Shown: positions 27,343-37,445 of the stretch, piece by piece
Layout of the letters: each line of letters starts with the position of its first letter
Position numbering within the stretch: the first letter of the stretch is position 1
Source: Stanieria cyanosphaera PCC 7437
Lineage (GTDB): Bacteria; Cyanobacteriota; Cyanobacteriia; Cyanobacteriales; Xenococcaceae
Assembly: GCF_000317575.1 (NCBI RefSeq)
Contig: NC_019748.1
Coordinates: forward strand, 3,182,501-3,246,500
Direction of reading: 5' to 3'
DNA length: 64,000 nt
Made by a program: the position numbers and the translations under genes
The notes under the pieces: model-generated
The model's input: the letters and a program-made list of their open reading frames with translations, nothing else
The model's database searches: none
Told to the model about the DNA's origin: nothing

Positions 27343-29853
27343 ATGGCTACTATAACTTCTCAAGGCTCTACCATTTCGTTAGCAAAGATTTTTGGATTAT
27401 TTACTGTTTGCTTTTATGTTTTATTTACTTTATTAGCTGATAGCCATAGTTTAATGGTTCTTTATCCTGTGGTTTTGCTTTGGCAAATAGGTTTGATGCT
27501 GCCTATTTTGTGGTTACTCATGCTAGTTTGGCAGGGAAAAAAATTAGCTTTAGGTAATCATTTAGATTGGCTAGTTGGATTGGGTTTAATTGCTGTGGTT
27601 ATTTCTACAGTTTTTGCTCAATTTAAATCACAAGCAATTTGGTATGGTTGGGCAGCTTTTGGTTTAATTGCTGTTATTTATTTAGTTAATTATTATGGTG
27701 CTACTCCGCAAAATAGATTTCGATTTTTAGTTAAACAAGGATATTTAAATTTAGCTTTAATTATTGTTAGTTTATGTTTGTGGTTTACTCAAACATTACT
27801 ACCAGAGTTAGCTCGTTTGCAACAACTGAAACAATCGGGAATTAATTTAGCTTTTGATTTTTCAACTATAGAATTACGGAATTGGTCACCTTTTGGACAT
27901 CAAAACTATGTCGCTGGTTATTTAGTTTTAGCTTTACCTTTATTAATTGGTTTGACTATTTTGGCAACAGATTGGCGACGTTGGTTGTGGTTGAGTGGAT
28001 GTATTTTAGGATTACTCGATCTTTATACTACTAGTTCACGGGGTGGTTGGTTAGCGGTAATTGCAACTTTTGTGATTGGTTTATTAATTCTCTTGTGTTT
28101 TAGTCCTTTACCTCGTCTTTGGCTAGTTTTGGGAGGAATAGGTAGTTTGATTGGGCTTAGTTTGGTGATTTTAGCTAATAATCGTTTCAATAATTTGATT
28201 ATGGCAGTCATTAAAGGACAAGGAGGATCAGAATTGGCTTATCGCACTATCAATGCGGTAATCGGTTGGCGGATGGGAATTAGTCACCTTTGGACTGGAG
28301 TAGGATTGGGTAATGTTGCTTTACTTTATCAAAGGTATCGTCCTACTTGGGCAGGAAGAGAATCAGAATTAGCATTTCAATTACATAGTACTCCTGTTCA
28401 GCTTTGGGCTGAAATTGGTATTTGGAGTGTAGTGTTAGAAGTAGGCACGAGCGCATTTTTGGGGTTTTTCTTATTCAAATTGTTGCGTGAGGGCAATAAT
28501 TTAGTTACAAGCGATCGCATTTTGAGTTGGTGTCTTTATGCTAGTTTGTTTGCTTACGGGGTAATGAGTCTGACTGATTATCAGTTAGATAATATGGCAA
28601 TTAGCGGTACTTTAGTTTTATTTGGGGGTATTTTAGCTGCTATTTGGCGGTCAAACTCTTCTTGGCAACGGCAATTAAAAAAAGTTCAATCCAGTTTGAG
28701 TTTAGTAGGATTAGGAATTACTTTGGCTGTAATAATTTGGTTGTTTCCTGTACATCGTGCTTGGCAACTTTCTAGTCAAGGTTTTATGGCACTCAATCAA
28801 GGAGACAAAAATACTTTTATTGAAAAATTAACAAAAGCTAATCAGTTAGCACCTTGGGAACCTTATTATTCCGCTCAACTTGGTTGGAATTTGGGTGAAT
28901 TTGCGCTAGCAAGTAGTAATGTAGAGGAAAAACAGCAATTATCTCTAGCAGCAATTGAATGGTTGCAAAAATCAATCACTGCATCACCTTATTCAGAATT
29001 TGGTTATAGTAATCTTGGTTGGTTAGTTTTAAATAGTAATCCTTCAGCAGCAACTCAAGCCTTTGTTAAATCAGCAGAATTGATTCCAGCTAAACGCGGT
29101 GTTTTCTACGGTTTGGGAGTTAGTTTATTAGTGCAAAGACAAATAGATTTAGCTACAGAAGCCTTTACTTTAGAAATTTTACGTGATCCTGTGTTTGTTA
29201 CTAGCCCTGTTTGGCAATCTCCTTTGCTAAGACAAATTTATCCTTTAGTTTTAAATCGCTTAGAAACTAAATATAGTGAATTGATTAAACAAAATTCTGA
29301 CAATTCCTTTTGGCATCTTTGTCGAGGTAGTTTGTATTGGTGGGAAGGAAATTTAGCAGCAGCAAAACAAGATTGGCAACCTTTAGCTAATCCTTTAACA
29401 GAAATATTGCTTGAAATTGATTCTGATTCAGAATTAAAAGCTAAAATCAATGCTTTACCAAAATCATCAACTCAATTACTCCTTAAAGCTTGGTTTGAGC
29501 CAGAAAATCGACCTCAATTACTCCAACAAGCATGGTTGCTACACAAAGATCATATGCCTTCTTCTTTACATCAGGAGTTATTAATCTCAATGGCACAAGC
29601 AAATAGCTTGAGAGAATGGTTAATTATCAAAAATCCTATTATTCCATATCGTCGAGAACGTTCAGGATTTGGTGTAGTTAGTCGTCATATTGATGGCACT
29701 ATCCCTAATGATTTTTTAGTAGTAGTTGATCATATCGCGATCGCAACTTGGTTTGAAAGTATCTTTCCTTCACCAATTTACTTTCCTGATCTTGATCGCA
29801 TTTTACAAACGCAACGCGATACTTTATTAAAAACTATCTTGGCAAGCAAATAA
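27343..29853 (+). CDS. O-antigen ligase-like (Wzy/WaaL/IctB family) protein with TPR region
   Basis: About 836 residues. The first 450 form roughly a dozen membrane helices with the Wzy_C-type core: NWSPFGHQNYVAGYLVLALP, LYTTSSRGGWLAV and WRMGISHLWTGVGLGNVALL followed by AFQLHSTPVQLWAEIG. The soluble C-terminal part has TPR-like helices (AIEWLQKSITASPYSEFGYS). It likely ligates or polymerises glycans at the cell surface. The frame is open from TTG 27307, but ATG 27343, just after AAGG, is preferred. It stands alone. Confidence 0.85.
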   Translation: MATITSQGSTISLAKIFGLFTVCFYVLFTLLADSHSLMVLYPVVLLWQIGLMLPILWLLMLVWQGKKLALGNHLDWLVGLGLIAVVISTVFAQFKSQAIWYGWAAFGLIAVIYLVNYYGATPQNRFRFLVKQGYLNLALIIVSLCLWFTQTLLPELARLQQLKQSGINLAFDFSTIELRNWSPFGHQNYVAGYLVLALPLLIGLTILATDWRRWLWLSGCILGLLDLYTTSSRGGWLAVIATFVIGLLILLCFSPLPRLWLVLGGIGSLIGLSLVILANNRFNNLIMAVIKGQGGSELAYRTINAVIGWRMGISHLWTGVGLGNVALLYQRYRPTWAGRESELAFQLHSTPVQLWAEIGIWSVVLEVGTSAFLGFFLFKLLREGNNLVTSDRILSWCLYASLFAYGVMSLTDYQLDNMAISGTLVLFGGILAAIWRSNSSWQRQLKKVQSSLSLVGLGITLAVIIWLFPVHRAWQLSSQGFMALNQGDKNTFIEKLTKANQLAPWEPYYSAQLGWNLGEFALASSNVEEKQQLSLAAIEWLQKSITASPYSEFGYSNLGWLVLNSNPSAATQAFVKSAELIPAKRGVFYGLGVSLLVQRQIDLATEAFTLEILRDPVFVTSPVWQSPLLRQIYPLVLNRLETKYSELIKQNSDNSFWHLCRGSLYWWEGNLAAAKQDWQPLANPLTEILLEIDSDSELKAKINALPKSSTQLLLKAWFEPENRPQLLQQAWLLHKDHMPSSLHQELLISMAQANSLREWLIIKNPIIPYRRERSGFGVVSRHIDGTIPNDFLVVVDHIAIATWFESIFPSPIYFPDLDRILQTQRDTLLKTILASK

Positions 29854-30110
29854 TTGAGATTATATTCAAGTTTTTTATTTGTTTAAAATTCTCAATAGCG
29901 CTCGCTATGTAACAACAATTGGCTGAGATATACTAAAAAAAACTAAACCAAGAGTGCCAAAGATAATTTAGAAAATAAACAAAAAACTAATCTTTAAATA
30001 ATTGCGATCGCTATTTGAAATCTTGCAGATAAAATAAGACTAAATTCGATTCACAAAACCGATTTTAATAAAAGAGCTAGTTACACTCTAATATTTAGTT
30101 AAATCTTTTA

Positions 30111-31715
30111 TTATTCATTTTTTCCAGAATTAATAGTAGTTAAAATTTTAGTTTCAGACTCAACTTCTGCTTGTCTTTCTTTTTCTTGAATTTGAAATTG
30201 TACTAATTGTTTTTCAATTTCAGTACGGATAGTTTGACGATATTCAAGAAAATGTTCGTTATGGGCGCACACAGTTAAATAATGTTCCCAAACCGCAGGA
30301 TTATGTTTAAAAATTCCGAATAAATGATGCCAGAATTGCCAGCGAGTATTGCGTTTAAAACCTTGTCGCCAGATGACAATCATTAAAGCTTTGAGGTCAA
30401 CCCAATTAGGTAAACTAGCAGGAATTTTACACTGAGACGCGCCAAGCTTAAGAAAACAACGATAAACTCGGTCTAAATAGGTTTTAGGTTCGTATAATGT
30501 CCAAAATGCTTCAATATATTCCCTAGCAATTTCCTCAATCGGACGAGTAGGAACAAAATTCATCAAAGTTGTTTGATTGATATCTTTTCTTGTCTCATCT
30601 CGCAGACGTTGTTCCTCTTCTAAACGCTTCCACAAAGCTGTATTAGGTAAAGCTTGTAACATCCCAAACATTGCCGTAGGAATAGCTGCTTCTTCTACAA
30701 AATGAATAATGCGTTGACCAGCATTTGGTTTCTCACCATCAAAACCAATGATAAACCCTGCCATTGGTCGTAATCCCGCTCTAATTATTTTATCTACTGT
30801 ATCAACAAGCGAATTTCTCGTATTTTGGAATTTTTTAGTTAATTGTAAACTATCTTCGTCAGGAGTTTCGATCCCTAAAAAGACGGCGTTAAAATTGCAT
30901 TGCACCATTAATTCCATTAATTCTGTATCGTCTGCTAAATCTACCGAAGCTTCAGTATTAAAAGCAAAAGGATATCGATGTTCCGCTTGCCAAATTTTTA
31001 GTTCTTTTAGCAACAATTTAACATTGCGTTTATTGCCGATAAAATTATCATCCACCATAAAAATACTTCTACGCCAACCTAATTTGTAAAGATAATCTAG
31101 TTCCTTCAAAAGTTGGGCTGGTGTTTTGGTTCGAGGTTTGCGACCATAAAGAACAATAATGTCACAAAACTCGCATTGAAACGGACAACCACGAGAAAAT
31201 TGCACCGACATTGAATCATAAGCATCCAACTCTAGCAAGTCGTAGCGAGGGATAGGAGTAGCAGTGACATCGGGTTTTTCTGTAGTGCGAAACGTGCCAT
31301 TTTTTTCCCTTTTTGTTAAAGCGTCGACAAACATGGGAAGAGTAATTTCTCCTTCATCTAAAATAAGAAAATCTGCCCCTGCCTCTTGCGGTTCATGGGG
31401 TAAAGAAGTAGCATAAGGGCCACCTACGGCGACTAACTTACCTCGTTGTTTTGCTGCTTTAATTTGTGCTATTAAATCATTTTTTTGAACAATCATGGCA
31501 GAAAAAATTACTAAATCTGCCCATTGCCATTCCTCTTCAGTAACCTCTCGAATATTGCGGTCAACCAAATTAAAATCCCACGTTTGGGGTAGTATTGCTG
31601 CAACGGTGATTAATCCTAATGGTGGCAATAAGACTTTACGGTTAACTAATTCTAAAATTTTGTCATAAGACCAAAAAGTTTGCGGAAATAGGGGATAGAT
31701 TAATAAAATTCGCAT
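30111..31715 (-). CDS. B12-binding radical SAM enzyme with DUF4070
   Basis: 534 residues. An N-terminal cobalamin-binding fold (1-135) precedes the radical SAM core with CxxxCxxC at C177, C181 and C184 (RGCPFQCEFCDI). The C-terminal region (about 380-500), with YLDRVYRCFLKLG and IFKHNPAVWEHYLTVC, fits DUF4070. Relatives include HpnJ-type and BchE-type enzymes. The exact reaction, such as a methyl or ring rearrangement on a lipid or tetrapyrrole, cannot be assigned. Monocistronic. Confidence 0.88.
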   Translation of the reverse strand: MRILLIYPLFPQTFWSYDKILELVNRKVLLPPLGLITVAAILPQTWDFNLVDRNIREVTEEEWQWADLVIFSAMIVQKNDLIAQIKAAKQRGKLVAVGGPYATSLPHEPQEAGADFLILDEGEITLPMFVDALTKREKNGTFRTTEKPDVTATPIPRYDLLELDAYDSMSVQFSRGCPFQCEFCDIIVLYGRKPRTKTPAQLLKELDYLYKLGWRRSIFMVDDNFIGNKRNVKLLLKELKIWQAEHRYPFAFNTEASVDLADDTELMELMVQCNFNAVFLGIETPDEDSLQLTKKFQNTRNSLVDTVDKIIRAGLRPMAGFIIGFDGEKPNAGQRIIHFVEEAAIPTAMFGMLQALPNTALWKRLEEEQRLRDETRKDINQTTLMNFVPTRPIEEIAREYIEAFWTLYEPKTYLDRVYRCFLKLGASQCKIPASLPNWVDLKALMIVIWRQGFKRNTRWQFWHHLFGIFKHNPAVWEHYLTVCAHNEHFLEYRQTIRTEIEKQLVQFQIQEKERQAEVESETKILTTINSGKNE

Positions 31716-31878
31716 TAAATTTTGCTCTCCTCGTCTACCTAAACTACAAATAACGTTTATACGAGAGTAGCGCAGTCTTTAGGTTAATTGGAGAACATTA
31801 ATTAAATTTTTTTTGGCAATAACAGTATGGCTAATTGGAAAACCTGCGTTTAGGTTTGGATTGACGACTCCCTCCACT

Positions 31879-32520
31879 TTACTCTCCACTTAACCAGGCG
31901 ATCGCACTTCTAATCCATTCTTCTATATTATTATTTTTCAGTAATTGATTGTCTTGACTCAGAGCAGTAATTGCTTGTTCAATTTCTATGGAAGTGTAAC
32001 CAAGGGCAAGTAAGGTCATTTCTAAATCTTCAATAATTTCGGATTTAACTACAACAGAAGTGGTAGATGTTGTAATTTTTATTCCTTTAATTTCTCGCCA
32101 TTGAGCAAGTTTAGATTTTAATTCTAAAGCAATTCTTTCGGCTGTTTTTTTTCCCACACCAGGAGTTTTACTTAATACGTTAATGTTACTAGTAACTATT
32201 GCTCCAACTAATTCAGAAAGTTCTAAAGTATCGATTAAAGCTAAAGCTAATTGTGAGCCAATACCACTCACGCTAATTAACTCTCGAAATAAATCTCTTT
32301 CTGCTAAAGAAGAAAAACCATAAAGAGTGTGTCGGTCTTCCTGAATTTGTTGATGAGTAAAAATTTGAATTATTTCATCTTGTTGAACTGATAATTGACG
32401 AGAAAAACGCTGGCAAATTTGTACTTCATAGCCAATGTGATTAACTTCAATAATTAAAAAAAATCGATTATTTGTATTTTTTATTATTTCTATTATTTTT
32501 CCTTTGAAGTAACTAATCAT
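31879..32520 (-). CDS. ruvA: Holliday junction branch migration protein RuvA
   Basis: 213 residues. Domain I is an OB fold beginning MISYFKGKIIEI. Domain II has two helix-hairpin-helix motifs (LISVSGIGSQLALALID and LSKTPGVGKKTAERIALELK). The C-terminal UBA-like domain III (LEMTLLALGYTSIEIEQAI) contacts RuvB. Length is normal. It recognises four-way junctions in recombination. ruvB/ruvC are not adjacent. Confidence 0.96.
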   Translation of the reverse strand: MISYFKGKIIEIIKNTNNRFFLIIEVNHIGYEVQICQRFSRQLSVQQDEIIQIFTHQQIQEDRHTLYGFSSLAERDLFRELISVSGIGSQLALALIDTLELSELVGAIVTSNINVLSKTPGVGKKTAERIALELKSKLAQWREIKGIKITTSTTSVVVKSEIIEDLEMTLLALGYTSIEIEQAITALSQDNQLLKNNNIEEWIRSAIAWLSGE

Positions 32521-33291
32521 TAGTTATTTAGTTGATGTTATTTGTTGATAATTGATTAAAGTTAAATATTGCCTTTAATTGAAAATGATATTATAGCCTT
32601 TCTCTCATTAATGAAATACAATCTAAGATACTGATTTTTTGTTGATGGTTAATCGTTAATGGTGCTGTCTCACCAATTTAAGAACTGCTATACCGTTTCT
32701 CATTGTTGTGAGGCGCAATCATCAAGTATGAGCGAAAATTTGAAAAATTGCTTTAGGAATTGTAAAATTTTGTATTTTTTAAGAAAAGATTAAAATATTA
32801 TTGAGAATAAGCAATGAAATAAGGTACTTTTCAGCCGTTAAAAATTTTGGTATGATCTAAAATCAGAAATAGCATGATATTTTAGGTTTTTATTGTCTAT
32901 TTTCAAAAAATATCTTGCCAAAAATCATTCAAAGCTAGATAAAATAAGAGTTTATTAAAATAGAAATATTTTTACTTTAAATAACTTAATCATTCCTTAT
33001 TGACTAAGTACAATTGCAGGATTGACAATTAAGCTAATAAAAATTATGGAGATAAAAATATCTTCGAGGAATAATTTTGACCCCTGCCCCCTAACCTCTA
33101 ATATTAAAGTAGAGGTCAGATATAGCAGTTCTCATACTGATGAGGTACAAAGTATTTGGATTTAAGGCAGGAGACAGGTGTTAAATGTACCTCTTGGATT
33201 CGAGAAACGCCATAACAAGTAATTAGTAATTAGTAATTAGTAAATGCAACCAGGCTTTTTTATTTCAACCAATTATTCGTACTTGATATAA
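32521..33291. other. Long intergenic region with MITE-like repeats
   Basis: No gene supported in 771 bp. It holds a single MITE-like end at 32689-32713, the full element at 33121-33214 and a TAATTAG tandem array (33220-33243). The rest is AT-rich without recognisable signals. Confidence 0.55.
33121..33214. repeat. MITE-like element with 29-bp terminal inverted repeats
   Basis: The left end TATAGCAGTTCTCAT...GAGGTACA (33121-33149) is matched inverted by TGTACCTC...GAGAAACGCCATA (33186-33214). The core is about 36 bp and non-coding. The same end motif occurs at 12775, 12926-12954 and 32689-32713. Confidence 0.6.
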
Positions 33292-35529
33292 TTAAGCTTC
33301 CGTAATCTTACGATCATCAAGACGACGAACTGCTACTACACTAGGTTTGGGTGGAGTATTAGTAGTTTTGTCTGGCCAATTAGAACCAATCGGCACTTGA
33401 CGAGTTTGAAGAAAGTCTTCCCCTGTAGTTGTCTTCATCGCAAAGGAGCGAGTTTCAGATTTCAAATCTTGCCGAATACCATTAAATTCACCTGGATGTT
33501 GAGGCGCAAGGAATAAAGTCTTTTCATCTGCGGTTAACCAAGGGCCACAGATTTCGCAATCCATAGGGCCGTAGGCAAATAAATAACCTTCACCTGCATT
33601 CACACCAGAGGTAGGAAAATACCAAACGGAGTTGTTGCCAAACAAACCTCGTAAATTAGACTGACTGACAGGAGTTCCTTCAGAATCAACTCGACTAGGA
33701 ATTGCTTGATTATGTTTATCTGTAGACATATCTGTTACCATCCAAAGATTACCCTGGCGGTCAAAGAGAAGATTATCGGGATTAGAGAATCCTAAACCTC
33801 CTTCGGCTGGTTCACCGCCTGTAGCAAACAATTCCCACTGAAAAGTCATGGCTGCTGAATCTTGATTATCTTCGACTAATTTCATAATCCAACCGTGTTC
33901 GTAGGCAGATTCACCGTTAGGCCCTTGGAAAATGTTTTGATTGGGACTACCATCCTTTTCATCAGGAGAACCAGAGGTAAAAGCGATAAATAAAATTCCT
34001 TCATTGTTAAGATCAGCATCTTCAGGACGGGCGGTACAAGTTGCACCAGCAGCACTGGCTGCAAAATGGGCATCAATTAAAATAGCTCCTTGTAATTCTT
34101 CTTCATTATTACCTTGGTATAAATCTGCTAAAGTCTTGTATTTTTGAGCAAAAGCTTGAGCAAAAGAATCTTCTGTTACTGGAGTAAAACCACCGTCAGG
34201 ACGATTAGGTAAAGGAATCATTCCTCCAGTGTGGACACTAGGCAGATCTGGATTAATGAGGGTATCTGGTTGAAGCGCAATCCAACTACCTGTACCATCG
34301 GGATTAAACTTAGCAGCGTAAAGCATTCCCTTTTCCATCAGACGCGAATTTTCTTTGCTAGTAGGGTCTTGAACTATATCAGTACTAATGAACTTATAAA
34401 AATGACCGCCTCGGCGATCGCATCCTGAATATACTGCTAGATTTTTGCCAGCTACTGCTCGAAAGGCAAAGGCTTCGTGACGATAACGACCCAACCAGGA
34501 ATGTTTAGTTCCGTAATCATTAGGATTAGCGGGATCGACTTCAACTGCCCAACCATATTTATTACCTTGATAACCAAAAACATTACCCTGTCCAGCTAAA
34601 TCCTCAATTTCTCCTGCTTCGGTAACCAAACTAAAAGGTACAGTACTGGGAGGAAAGGAAGTACCATCGGCATAAACTGCTTCTGCTACCTCACCTTGAA
34701 AATTTTCTTCCGCACTAAAAACTGTACCCCAAGGAGTAGTACCACCAGCACAATTTTGATGAGTACCAATAATGCGATCGCTCAAACCATCTAGATAACC
34801 TTGTCCACTATTCTTACGAAATACTGTTGCTGCCGGGCCGGTTACTTTTAAATATTTGCCATCTTCAAGACCAGAAATACCAGTAATACGGCGATCGCTT
34901 TTATTATAGGTGCGTTCCCAACTGCCATCGGATTTTTTACGAACGGAAATAATCGATAAACCAGCATCATATTGAGCAGCTTTAGCAATTTCGTAAATTT
35001 TATTCTTGAGAGGATCGCCTTCGGGTAGAGAAAAAGCGTCAATTTCACCTCCTGCTGCTGTCATCGCTGCCATCACCTCATCAAAGGGCAGAGACTTACC
35101 AATTACTGCTTGATAACTTTGTCGCCAGGGTTTAGCACTGACATATTCGTGATTAACAACTAAATAACCTTGATTGGGAGAAGTTTCGATCAGAGTAACG
35201 TAGTCATTGTTATAACCAAAATGATCTGATTCACCAATGCGATCGCCCCATGAGATAATTACCTGATAAGTAAAGCCTTCTGGTAAAACAAGATCATCAA
35301 CCACTTCAAAAGTACTGAAACTTTCTTTTTGTTCAGCAGCAGAAAGACCATAAATTTCTAAAGGCATTGTTCCTTTAATCGGTGGAAAGATATTGCTAGG
35401 GGAATTTTTTGCTACAGCAACACCCCCAGTAGGCAAAAGTTTCTGTTCATTTTGTGCCATATCCTTGAGGGCAATCGAACCCACACCTGCACCCAAAAAC
35501 ATCAGAAAATGCCTACGCTTAATTCCCAT
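33292..35529 (-). CDS. phoX: PhoX-type alkaline phosphatase (DUF839)
   Basis: A 745-residue secreted phosphatase. The N-terminal twin-arginine signal KRRHFLMFLGAGVGSIAL (R5, R6) points to Tat export. The DUF839/PhoX body has LPEGFTYQVIISWGD, YLVVNHEYVSAKPW, HQNCAGGTTPWGTVFSAEEN, HEAFAFRAVAGKNLAVYSG and FSNPDNLLFDRQGNLWMVTD, supplying Ca/Fe ligands. It releases phosphate from organic esters outside the cytoplasm. An AAGGAAG site precedes the ATG. I did not find a convincing Pho box. Confidence 0.9.
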   Translation of the reverse strand: MGIKRRHFLMFLGAGVGSIALKDMAQNEQKLLPTGGVAVAKNSPSNIFPPIKGTMPLEIYGLSAAEQKESFSTFEVVDDLVLPEGFTYQVIISWGDRIGESDHFGYNNDYVTLIETSPNQGYLVVNHEYVSAKPWRQSYQAVIGKSLPFDEVMAAMTAAGGEIDAFSLPEGDPLKNKIYEIAKAAQYDAGLSIISVRKKSDGSWERTYNKSDRRITGISGLEDGKYLKVTGPAATVFRKNSGQGYLDGLSDRIIGTHQNCAGGTTPWGTVFSAEENFQGEVAEAVYADGTSFPPSTVPFSLVTEAGEIEDLAGQGNVFGYQGNKYGWAVEVDPANPNDYGTKHSWLGRYRHEAFAFRAVAGKNLAVYSGCDRRGGHFYKFISTDIVQDPTSKENSRLMEKGMLYAAKFNPDGTGSWIALQPDTLINPDLPSVHTGGMIPLPNRPDGGFTPVTEDSFAQAFAQKYKTLADLYQGNNEEELQGAILIDAHFAASAAGATCTARPEDADLNNEGILFIAFTSGSPDEKDGSPNQNIFQGPNGESAYEHGWIMKLVEDNQDSAAMTFQWELFATGGEPAEGGLGFSNPDNLLFDRQGNLWMVTDMSTDKHNQAIPSRVDSEGTPVSQSNLRGLFGNNSVWYFPTSGVNAGEGYLFAYGPMDCEICGPWLTADEKTLFLAPQHPGEFNGIRQDLKSETRSFAMKTTTGEDFLQTRQVPIGSNWPDKTTNTPPKPSVVAVRRLDDRKITEA

Positions 35530-35681
35530 AACCAGTTGCTTCTTCCTTTAAAATTTTTACTCAACTCTTCCAGATAAGATCAAGTTTCAACTCTGATTAA
35601 ATTAGAGGGATTGATCCACACCATCAAAGAATCTATCGAGCAAAATTTAAGAACTGGTAATTTTCAAATTAAGATTGTTAT

Positions 35682-36428
35682 TTAAAGAAAGCCAAAATAT
35701 TTCAAACCTTCCAAAATACCGCCTGCACAAACAGCTTCAGCGAGGTAAAGAGAATCATTTTGATTTGTTTGATACCACTGACGCAATTCTGATTTAGCAT
35801 TACCAACAATAATGCCTTTTTCATCTCCTTTAAACAAAGCAATATCATTACCAGAGTCACCACAGGTAACCGTAGCTTCAGCAGTAACCTCCCATTTACT
35901 TCTAAGGAATTGAACAGCTAAACCTTTATCACCCTTGAGAGGAAGAATATCTAAATCTTGTGAACCACTGTAAACCAGCTTGATTTTAAAACCTTGAGAT
36001 AATAATTCTGTTTCTAAAGTAGATAATAAGGCTTCTGCTTCTGATTCACTCAGATAATAACTAATTTTGAAAGGATTTTGCTCAGATTCAGGTTGAGGTT
36101 TAAGTTGAGAGTATTGATTAGCTATTGCTGCTATTTGTTCTCGATGCCAACCCTGAGAAAGTATCTTTGCCCATTCTCGGTCTACTTCGGCTTGACTAGG
36201 ATTAAAATAAATTTCTGTGCCAACTGCCGTAATTAAAGCATCTGGAGTCAGTAGAGGTTTTTCCTGTGCCAACTGTTTATAGAGATAAAGCGATCGCCCT
36301 GTAGCGTATACTATTTTAGTACCATATTGTTGCCGATGTTGTTCTAGTTGTTGATTGAGAAGCTCTAAAGCACGATCATCGCCTACTAACGTATGGTCTA
36401 AATCTGTCACAAATAAAAATGGGTTCAC
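35682..36428 (-). CDS. spp: Sucrose-phosphate phosphatase
   Basis: A 248-residue HAD-superfamily phosphatase that makes sucrose from sucrose-6-phosphate. HAD motif I is DLDHTLVGDD (D9, D11), motif II is YATGRSLY, followed by a C2 cap, K in GDKGLAVQFL and motif IV CGDSGNDIALF. The DLDxTLVG and GDSGND forms are those of cyanobacterial SPP. It provides a compatible solute. Divergent from ccmP. Confidence 0.92.
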   Translation of the reverse strand: MNPFLFVTDLDHTLVGDDRALELLNQQLEQHRQQYGTKIVYATGRSLYLYKQLAQEKPLLTPDALITAVGTEIYFNPSQAEVDREWAKILSQGWHREQIAAIANQYSQLKPQPESEQNPFKISYYLSESEAEALLSTLETELLSQGFKIKLVYSGSQDLDILPLKGDKGLAVQFLRSKWEVTAEATVTCGDSGNDIALFKGDEKGIIVGNAKSELRQWYQTNQNDSLYLAEAVCAGGILEGLKYFGFL

Positions 36429-36593
36429 TTGAATTCACTCCGTTTGCCAAATAAAAGCCCTAAACTTTAACAAAGTAGCAATCTTGAAAGCATTTTACCT
36501 CTAGCCATAGAAATAACCAAATCAACTACTTTACAACTGTTACCAGACTTGATTAGCTAGAGAACGGTTGTTATAAAAACAAGGATTGAAATT

Positions 36594-37235
36594 TTGGGTG
36601 TAGAACTTCGCAGTTATGTTTATTTAGACCGCTTACAACCACAACACGCTTCCTATATTGGGACAGTAGCTTTGGGATTTTTGCCTTTACCTGGAGATGC
36701 TTCTTTGTGGATTGAAATATCTCCTGGGATTGAAATAAATCGTATTACAGATGTAGCTTTAAAATCGGCAGTAGTACGTCCTGGAGTTCAATTTGTGGAA
36801 AGATTATATGGTTTGTTAGAAATTCATTCTAATAAACAGGGGGAAGTTAGAGCAGCAGGAAAAGCTATTTTACAAGCATTGGGAGTAAGTCAAAGAGATT
36901 GTCTCAAACCCAAAGTTGTTTCTAGTCAAATTATTCGCAATATCGATCCTTATCAAGCTCAATTAATTAATCGTAACCGTCGCGGACAATTATTATTAGC
37001 AGGACAAACTTTATATGTGTTAGAGGTACAACCTGCTGCTTATGCTGCCTTAGCTGCTAATGAAGCGGAAAAAGCTGCGTTAATTAATATTCTGCAAGTA
37101 CAAGCGGTAGGTAGTTTCGGCAGATTGTATTTAGGAGGAGAAGAAAGAGATATTTTAGCTGGATCTGCTGCTGCTTTAGCTGCGATAGAAAATGTCGCTG
37201 GAAGAGAAACTTTTCTGGATGGAAGTAATGAATAA
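36594..37235 (+). CDS. ccmP: Carboxysome shell protein CcmP (tandem BMC domains)
   Basis: A 213-residue protein with two bacterial-microcompartment domains (about 1-100 and 105-205), as in the BMC-T protein CcmP of beta-carboxysomes, whose double trimer forms a gated pore. Conserved stretches are [68 protein letters not shown] and [15 protein letters not shown]-like [19 protein letters not shown]. The start is a TTG preceded by AAGGA. It lies outside any ccm operon. Confidence 0.94.
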   Translation: MGVELRSYVYLDRLQPQHASYIGTVALGFLPLPGDASLWIEISPGIEINRITDVALKSAVVRPGVQFVERLYGLLEIHSNKQGEVRAAGKAILQALGVSQRDCLKPKVVSSQIIRNIDPYQAQLINRNRRGQLLLAGQTLYVLEVQPAAYAALAANEAEKAALINILQVQAVGSFGRLYLGGEERDILAGSAAALAAIENVAGRETFLDGSNE

Positions 37236-37445
37236 AATTAATTTATCGAGATTATCAATTTAATTTAATATAGGCAAGATTCTGGTTTTTGATTAATGAT
37301 TAATAGTTGATTGTTCAGATACCTTGGATACCTTAATTTCCCAAGGAGTTTGAGTAAATCTTGAACTTTATTTTTAGATTTAAGTTGGTAATAGTTTTTG
37401 AACGAGGGATAATAGATTAATTAGAATTAACTTTAGGCAAATTCA

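Noticed and set aside
33220-33243. TAATTAG tandem repeats as a possible CRISPR or iteron array
   Set aside because: Seven-base units without spacers; simple low-complexity sequence also seen near 12861.
35530-35681. Pho box upstream of phoX
   Set aside because: No clear run of three CTTAACCT-like repeats; phosphate control cannot be read here.
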